NCBI GenBank assembly: GCA_946534455.1
Contig: CAMNCR010000114.1
Location: 1 to 10,516, forward strand
Reading direction: 5' to 3'
DNA: 10,516 nucleotides
DNA from: an uncultured Clostridia bacterium
Lineage (GTDB): Bacteria > Bacillota > Clostridia > Christensenellales > Aristaeellaceae
The position numbers were made by a program, and so were the translations under genes. Within the stretch, counting starts at the first letter, position 1. Every line of letters begins with the position of its first letter. This document shows positions 6,504 to 10,516 of this stretch, piece by piece. Under the pieces are notes generated by a model. The model ran no database searches, was not told the origin of the DNA, and saw only the letters and a list, made by a program, of their open reading frames with translations.

Positions 6504-6813
6504 GCAACGATTCCGCCCGGTGTCACGCCCCTCCCGCCGCGGAAAACCGGCCCGCTTTCTCCCGGTCTCTTCTGCCCGCCGAGCGCCGCCGTGCCGGACT
6601 GGCCGGGGGAGGGCCGGAACCCTCCCGGTCTGTCCCTGGATTTGATGAAAAAAAGCATGGACTTTTTGGGGCATTTATGATAGGATTTGTTTCGGTTGAT
6701 AAATCATCATTCTTTGTCATGGAAGTATTCCTTTCCCCTTTGTCTCGAAAACGGCTGAGCCGTTTTTAAGAGTGCGGATTTCCGCGCGAAATTATTATCA
6801 GGAGGCTTCAACC
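6504..6813. other. Non-coding region upstream of the TRAP operon
   Basis: About 310 bases without a credible gene. Up to about 6640 the plus strand is strongly C/T- and CG-rich, with a 7-bp hairpin (GGGAGGG 6607-6613, CCCTCCC 6620-6626). From 6640 to 6745 it becomes A/T-rich. No convincing -35/-10 pair for the TRAP operon was found. TATGAT (6676-6681), TTGATA (6696-6701) and TTGTCA (6714-6719) are present but lack properly spaced partners. A plus-strand frame across 6383-6769 is rich in Arg and Pro, crosses the opposing promoter, and is judged spurious. I recognise no riboswitch. Confidence 0.6.
6748..6767 (+). promoter_or_regulatory. Hairpin with T-tract just before dctP
   Basis: AAAACGGC (6748-6755) and GCCGTTTT (6759-6766) form a perfect 8-bp inverted repeat around TGA, followed by one more T. 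It lies 47 bases before the dctP start. With no plus-strand gene ending nearby, it is either a leader attenuator or a palindromic operator for a repressor of the uronate genes. A smaller GCGG-ATTT-CCGC repeat follows at 6774-6785. Confidence 0.6.
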
Positions 6814-7803
6814 ATGAAAAAACTCATCGGCCTGTTCCTTGCCCTGATCATGCTCGTCAGCTGCACCGCGGCGCTGGCGGATGATCCCATCACCCTGACC
6901 TATGCTGAAGTGAACCCCATCGAGGGCACCATCGTCGGCGAACTGGCGACCGCCTTCAAGACCAAGGTGGAAGAGCTCTCCGGCGGCTCCGTGCTGATCG
7001 ACATCCAGGCCAGCGGCGTGCTGGGCTCTGAAGACCAGATTCTGGACAACCTGCTGGGCGGCGGCAACGTGACGGACATCTGCCGTATCTCCGCTTTCGC
7101 GCTGAGCCAGTATGGCTGCACCAAGGCCACCCTGCTGTCCCTGCCCTATGTGTTTGAGAACCGGGATCATTTCTGGAACTTCGCGACCAGCGATCTGGCC
7201 AAGGAAATCCTGAATGAGCCGCAGACCATCGGCCTGCCCCTCCGCGGCCTGTGCTACGGCGAAGAAGGCTTCCGTCATTTCTTCTTCAAGAACGAAGTGA
7301 CCGACATCAACAGCCTGAAGGGCCTGAAGATCCGCGTTTCCTCCGACCCGGTCATGACCGGTCTGGTTACCAGTCTGGGCGCCTCCGCCACCACCGTGCC
7401 CTTCACCGAGCTCTACAGCGCGCTGCAGACCGGTGTTGTGGACGCTGCTGAGCAGCCCACCGCCAACTACAAGTCCAACGCCTTCCAGGAAGTGGCTCCC
7501 TACTTCATGATGGATGGTCACACCCTGGGCGCCGTGCAGCTGGTCATCACCGACAACGCGTGGGCCAAGCTGTCCGAGGAGCAGCAGGGCTGGATCCAGG
7601 AAGCTGCCGACTACGCTTCTCAGGTTTGCCGCGAAGTCAGCGAATCCAAGGAAGCTGAAGTGCTGGAAGCTCTGAAGGCCGAAGGCGTGACCGTGATCGA
7701 AGTCGCTGACAAGACTCCCTGGGTCGAGGCTGTCAAGGACGTCGTGGCCGCGAACATCAACGGTGAAGATGCGACCTACGAAGCCATCCTGGCGATGAAG
7801 TAA
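6814..7803 (+). CDS. dctP: TRAP transporter substrate-binding protein DctP
   Basis: The extracytoplasmic binding protein of a tripartite ATP-independent transporter; 329 residues, the usual family length. Residues 1-22 are a signal peptide. Cleavage could be by signal peptidase I after ALA-22, or at a lipobox-like LVSC with Cys17. The family core is clear: GLKIRVSSDPV carries Arg174, the arginine that normally holds the substrate carboxylate. After it come the FTELYSALQTGVVDAAEQP block and the earlier GEEGFRHFF segment. The adjacent uxaC and KdgF-like cupin suggest a uronate ligand, but TRAP binding proteins also carry dicarboxylates and sialate, so this is inference. The ATG at 6814 has AGGAGG 8 bases upstream. 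A terminator between this gene and dctQ would make this the most abundant component. Confidence 0.93.
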   Translation: MKKLIGLFLALIMLVSCTAALADDPITLTYAEVNPIEGTIVGELATAFKTKVEELSGGSVLIDIQASGVLGSEDQILDNLLGGGNVTDICRISAFALSQYGCTKATLLSLPYVFENRDHFWNFATSDLAKEILNEPQTIGLPLRGLCYGEEGFRHFFFKNEVTDINSLKGLKIRVSSDPVMTGLVTSLGASATTVPFTELYSALQTGVVDAAEQPTANYKSNAFQEVAPYFMMDGHTLGAVQLVITDNAWAKLSEEQQGWIQEAADYASQVCREVSESKEAEVLEALKAEGVTVIEVADKTPWVEAVKDVVAANINGEDATYEAILAMK

Positions 7804-7827
7804 TACATCTTTCACGTCTGATTCCCG

Positions 7828-7859
7828 GGGATGTGGGGAGCTCCCCACATCCCTTTTCT
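7828..7859 (+). terminator. Read-through terminator between dctP and dctQ
   Basis: GGGATGTGGGGAG (7828-7840) is followed directly by its perfect complement (7841-7853) and then TTTTCT. The stem is 11 bp with an AGCT loop. Since dctQ and dctM follow within 30 bases without their own promoter, this is probably a partial terminator that lets more dctP than dctQM mRNA accumulate. Confidence 0.85.
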
Positions 7860-7885
7860 ATGCTTGAAATCAAGGAGGGGTTCCC

Positions 7886-8437
7886 ATGGCTGAGGCGCAT
7901 GTACCGGCCTTTTTCCGGAAGCTGGAAAAAATCAAACCCCTGTACGACTGGACTTACAAAATCCTGATGTTCATCTGCCGTATCCTGCTGATTGGCGACA
8001 TCGTCATCACGGTCTGGTCCGTCGCTGGGCGTTACATTCCCTTCATTACCGACCCTCACTGGAGTGAGGAGATCGTCCTGACCCTGATGGTCTACATGAC
8101 GGTGCTTTCCGCCAGCCTGGCCATCCGCAAGGCGGCGCATATCCGCATGACCGCCTTCGACCGCTATCTGCCGTCCAAGGTCATCAAGACCCTGGATCTG
8201 ATTGCGGACATTGCCGTGCTGGTGCTCGGCGTGTATCTGGTCATCTACGGCTTCGCCTTCTGCAACTCTCCCCTGAGCCTGCGGGGCAAGTATGCCTCCC
8301 TGCCCGGGCTGAGCAAATTCTGGCAGTACCTGCCGGTGCCCGTTGCCGGCATCAGCATGATCATCTTTGAACTGGAGCAGATCTTCCGGCATCTGGAAGC
8401 CTTCTGGCTCCCGGACAAGAAAGAGGAGGCGAAATAA
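7886..8437 (+). CDS. dctQ: TRAP transporter small permease DctQ
   Basis: The four-helix small membrane subunit of the TRAP transporter; 183 residues. Hydrophobic segments lie at about 24-47, 62-82, 104-125 and 147-166. The family signature is present at 59-88: WSEEIVLTLMVYMTVLSASL followed by AIRKAAHIRM. It joins the large permease DctM to form the sodium-driven channel that accepts substrate from DctP. AAGGAGG lies upstream of the ATG at 7886. The stop is 2 bases before the dctM start. Confidence 0.92.
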   Translation: MAEAHVPAFFRKLEKIKPLYDWTYKILMFICRILLIGDIVITVWSVAGRYIPFITDPHWSEEIVLTLMVYMTVLSASLAIRKAAHIRMTAFDRYLPSKVIKTLDLIADIAVLVLGVYLVIYGFAFCNSPLSLRGKYASLPGLSKFWQYLPVPVAGISMIIFELEQIFRHLEAFWLPDKKEEAK

Positions 8438-8439
8438 GC

Positions 8440-9741
8440 ATGGATCCGGAAACCTTATCCACGATCATCCTGCTGGGCAGCTTCCTGGTCATGATCCTGC
8501 TCCGGTTCCCCATCGCCTATGCGGTCGGTCTTTCCACCCTGTTCTGCATGATGTCCATGGGGCAGGCCCTGCAGACCATCTCACAGCAGATGGTCAAGGG
8601 CGTCTGGTCCTTCTCGCTGATGGCTGTTCCCTTCTTCATTACCATGGGCGTGCTCATGGGCACGGGCGGCATATCGGATAAGCTGATCGCCCTGGCCAAC
8701 TCCCTGGTGGGCTGGATGCGCGGCGGTCTGGCCATGGTGAACATCGTGGCGTCCTACTTCTTCGGCGGCATTTCCGGTTCCGCCTCCGCGGACACCGCCT
8801 CCCTGGGCTCCATCCTGATCCCCATGATGGTGGACGAGGGCTATGATGCCGACTTCTCCACCGCCGTCACCATCACCTCCTCCTGCGAGGGTCTGCTGGT
8901 GCCGCCCTCCCACAACATGGTCATCTATGCGACGACGGCCGGCGGCATCTCCGTGGGCGCCCTGTTCATGGCGGGCTACCTGCCCGGCGCGATCCTGGCG
9001 ATCTCCCTGATGGTCGGCTCCTACATTATTTCCGTCAAGCGGAATTATCCCAAGGGAGAGCGCTTCTCCCTCAGGAACTTCGTCCGGCAGCTGGGCAAGA
9101 GCATCTGGGCCCTGCTGGCGGTGCTGATCGTGGTGGTCGGCGTCGTGGGCGGCGTCTTCACCGCCACGGAATCCGCGGCCATCGCGGTGGTATACTCCCT
9201 GTTTGTGTCCGTGTTCATCTACAGGGGCCTGAACTGGAAGGGCGTCTGGAAGAGCCTGGAGGGCTGCGTGGAAACGCTGTCCATCGTGCTGATCCTGATC
9301 GCCTTCTCCGCCGCCTTCGGCAACTGCCTGACCCTGCTGCATGTGCCGGCCAAGGCCGCGCAGCTGATCACCTCCATTTCCTCCAGCCCGATCGTGGTCG
9401 CGCTGCTGCTGAACCTGATCCTGCTCATCCTGGGCATGATCATGGACATGGCGCCCATCATTCTGATCGCCACGCCCATCCTGCTGCCCGTCGCCACCTC
9501 CATCGGCATCAACCCGATCCAGTTCGGCATCATGGTGGTGCTCAACTGCGGTATCGGCCTGCTGACGCCGCCCGTCGGCGCGGTGCTGTTCATCGGCTCC
9601 GCGGTAGCCAAGCGGCCCATGGAAAAGGTGGTCAAGGCGACGCTGCCCTTCTATCTGTGCATGCTGGTCGCCCTGCTGCTGATCACCTTCATTCCGCAGA
9701 TCAGCCTGTGGCTGCCCCAGATCACGGGTTACAACATCTGA
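8440..9741 (+). CDS. dctM: TRAP transporter large permease DctM
   Basis: The transport channel subunit of the TRAP system; 433 residues, normal for the family, with about 12 hydrophobic segments throughout. The first inverted half carries FGGISGSASADTASLG (from about residue 108), then IPMMVDEGYDADF and VPPSHN. The usual Ala/Thr-rich run after SGSA is replaced by Ser-Ala-Asp-Thr. The second half carries GIGLLTPPVGAVLF near residue 370. Transport is expected to be coupled to the sodium gradient, as in characterised TRAP systems. Its ribosome binding site (GAGGAGG) lies inside the end of dctQ, and the genes are 2 bases apart. It is the last gene of the operon, followed by a strong terminator. 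Confidence 0.95.
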   Translation: MDPETLSTIILLGSFLVMILLRFPIAYAVGLSTLFCMMSMGQALQTISQQMVKGVWSFSLMAVPFFITMGVLMGTGGISDKLIALANSLVGWMRGGLAMVNIVASYFFGGISGSASADTASLGSILIPMMVDEGYDADFSTAVTITSSCEGLLVPPSHNMVIYATTAGGISVGALFMAGYLPGAILAISLMVGSYIISVKRNYPKGERFSLRNFVRQLGKSIWALLAVLIVVVGVVGGVFTATESAAIAVVYSLFVSVFIYRGLNWKGVWKSLEGCVETLSIVLILIAFSAAFGNCLTLLHVPAKAAQLITSISSSPIVVALLLNLILLILGMIMDMAPIILIATPILLPVATSIGINPIQFGIMVVLNCGIGLLTPPVGAVLFIGSAVAKRPMEKVVKATLPFYLCMLVALLLITFIPQISLWLPQITGYNI

Positions 9742-9747
9742 TCCCTG

Positions 9748-9780
9748 CAGCGGGCGGAATCCTCCGCCCGCTGTTTCTTT
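9748..9780 (+). terminator. Intrinsic terminator of the TRAP operon
   Basis: CAGCGGGCGGA (9748-9758) pairs perfectly with TCCGCCCGCTG (9763-9773) around ATCC, and TTTCTTT follows. It ends the dctPQM transcript 7 bases after the stop. Confidence 0.9.
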
Positions 9781-9781
9781 C

Positions 9782-9810
9782 TTGACACTCATTTTTTGCC
9801 ATGATATCCT
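9782..9810 (+). promoter_or_regulatory. Sigma-A promoter of uxaC
   Basis: A perfect TTGACA (9782-9787) is followed after 17 bases by TATCCT (9805-9810, two mismatches). Transcription would start near 9817, with a leader of about 44 bases. The promoter sits immediately after the TRAP operon terminator, so uxaC is expressed separately. Confidence 0.65.
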
Positions 9811-9860
9811 CGTAACAGCCTCTGTTTTCCCCATCGGATTTGAAAGGATGATCGATTCCC

Positions 9861-10516
9861 ATGAAAAAGTTTATGGATCAGGACTTCCTCCTGAACACCG
9901 AAGCCGCCCGCGTTCTGTATCACGAAGCGGCGCAGGACTGCCCCATCATCGACTACCACTGCCATCTGAGCCCGAAGGAAATCTGGGAAGATATCCGCTA
10001 TGACAACATCACCCAGGTGTGGCTCGGCGGCGATCATTACAAGTGGCGCCTGATGCGCTCCGCCGGCGTGCCGGAGCGGTTCATCACCGGGGACGCGAGC
10101 GATCATGAGAAGTTCCTCAAGTTTGCCGAGGTGCTCAGCCGGGCCATCGGCAATCCGATCTATCACTGGAGCCATCTGGAGCTGCGCCGCTTCTTCGGCT
10201 ATGAGGGCGTGCTGAATCCCCAGACCGCCGAGGAGGTCTGGCAGCTGACCCGGGAGAAGCTCCACAGCGAAGGCTTCTCCAGCCGCGGGCTGATCATGAT
10301 GAGCAACGTGGACACCATCTGCACCACCGACGACCCCATCGACACCCTGGAGTATCATGAAAAGCTGGCCGCGGACAAGTCCTTCCCGGTGACCGTGCTG
10401 CCGGCCTGGCGCCCGGATAAGGCCATGAACCTGGAGAAGGACACCTGGACGGATTACCTGGCGCAGCTGTCCGCCGCCGCCGGCATCCCGGTGGGCTCCT
10501 TTGCCGCGCTGAAGCA
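9861..10516 (+). CDS. uxaC: Uronate isomerase UxaC, 3' end cut by window
   Basis: Isomerises glucuronate to fructuronate and galacturonate to tagaturonate, the first intracellular step of hexuronate breakdown. The first 218 residues are present, out of about 465 usual for the family; the window edge cuts the rest, and no frameshift is seen in this part. The amidohydrolase-fold metal-binding pair is His33 and His35 in PIIDYHCHLSPKEI. The following WLGGDHYKWRLMRSAGV and LIMMSNVDTICTTDDPID segments are typical of the family. The ATG at 9861 has AAGGA about 12 bases upstream, a rather long spacing. It is preceded by its own promoter and lies next to the TRAP transporter that probably supplies its substrate. 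The fit to UxaC is strong. Confidence 0.95.
   Translation, partial: MKKFMDQDFLLNTEAARVLYHEAAQDCPIIDYHCHLSPKEIWEDIRYDNITQVWLGGDHYKWRLMRSAGVPERFITGDASDHEKFLKFAEVLSRAIGNPIYHWSHLELRRFFGYEGVLNPQTAEEVWQLTREKLHSEGFSSRGLIMMSNVDTICTTDDPIDTLEYHEKLAADKSFPVTVLPAWRPDKAMNLEKDTWTDYLAQLSAAAGIPVGSFAALK

Noticed and set aside
6607..6626. GGGAGGG/CCCTCCC hairpin considered as a terminator
   Set aside because: No T-run follows on either strand, and no gene ends nearby.
6383..6769. Plus-strand open frame of 128 codons between the YcxB-like gene and dctP
   Set aside because: It has no ribosome binding site, overlaps the start of the opposing gene and its near-consensus promoter, and encodes a low-complexity Arg/Pro/Ser-rich product.
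6808..7848. 346-codon minus-strand frame opposite dctP
   Set aside because: It is a shadow of dctP and runs through the dctP-dctQ terminator, with no ribosome binding site.
8581..9834. 417-codon minus-strand frame opposite dctM
   Set aside because: It is antisense to a certain transporter gene; its His/Gln/Gly/Asp-rich composition is an artefact of the dctM codon pattern.
1..10516. CRISPR arrays, tRNA or rRNA genes, insertion sequences, prophage or defence genes
   Set aside because: No spaced direct repeats, tRNA-like cloverleaf, transposase motif or terminal inverted repeats were seen by eye on either strand.

Overview
The window looks like chromosomal DNA of a GC-rich (near 60% by eye) Gram-positive anaerobe of the Clostridia, probably a gut or rumen bacterium. 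The reasons are strong AGGAGG-type ribosome binding sites, sigma-A type promoters, many intrinsic terminators, short MKKL-type signal peptides, and a diet of plant-type uronic acids. This is inference from style and content; no rRNA or marker gene is present to fix the taxonomy.

Layout, left to right. (1) 117-545 (+): a small MerR/excisionase-type DNA-binding protein with its own promoter. It converges on (2) 552-1142 (-), a rhomboid intramembrane serine protease. (3) 1317-3450 (-): a three-gene operon, read leftward, of a DUF1622 membrane protein, an ABC substrate-binding protein and an ABC permease. It ends in a strong terminator, and no ATPase gene is present in the window. (4) 3660-5417 (+): a sensor diguanylate cyclase (GGDEF) divergent from that operon. 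Each side has a clear promoter whose -35 is TTGTCT. (5) 5470-6389 (-): a two-gene operon of a YcxB-like membrane protein and a KdgF-like cupin, with a near-consensus promoter. (6) 6504-6813: a long non-coding region that acts as the upstream region of (7) 6814-9741 (+), a complete TRAP transporter (dctP, dctQ, dctM), with a read-through terminator after dctP and a full terminator after dctM. (8) 9861 to the window edge (+): the first two fifths or so of uronate isomerase uxaC, with its own promoter.

How they fit together: the TRAP system probably imports a uronate (galacturonate, glucuronate or an unsaturated derivative), and UxaC isomerises hexuronates to the keto-sugar acids. The KdgF-like cupin would linearise 4,5-unsaturated uronates released by pectin or other polyuronide lyases. 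The right half is therefore best read as part of a uronate-use locus that continues beyond the window. The left half (regulator, rhomboid, incomplete ABC system, c-di-GMP enzyme) has no evident link to it.

No clearly new system was found. The most notable items are the ABC operon lacking an ATPase but carrying DUF1622, the two unexplained hairpins (3031-3069 and 6748-6767), and the cyclase with no inhibitory site and an uncommon C-terminal extension.
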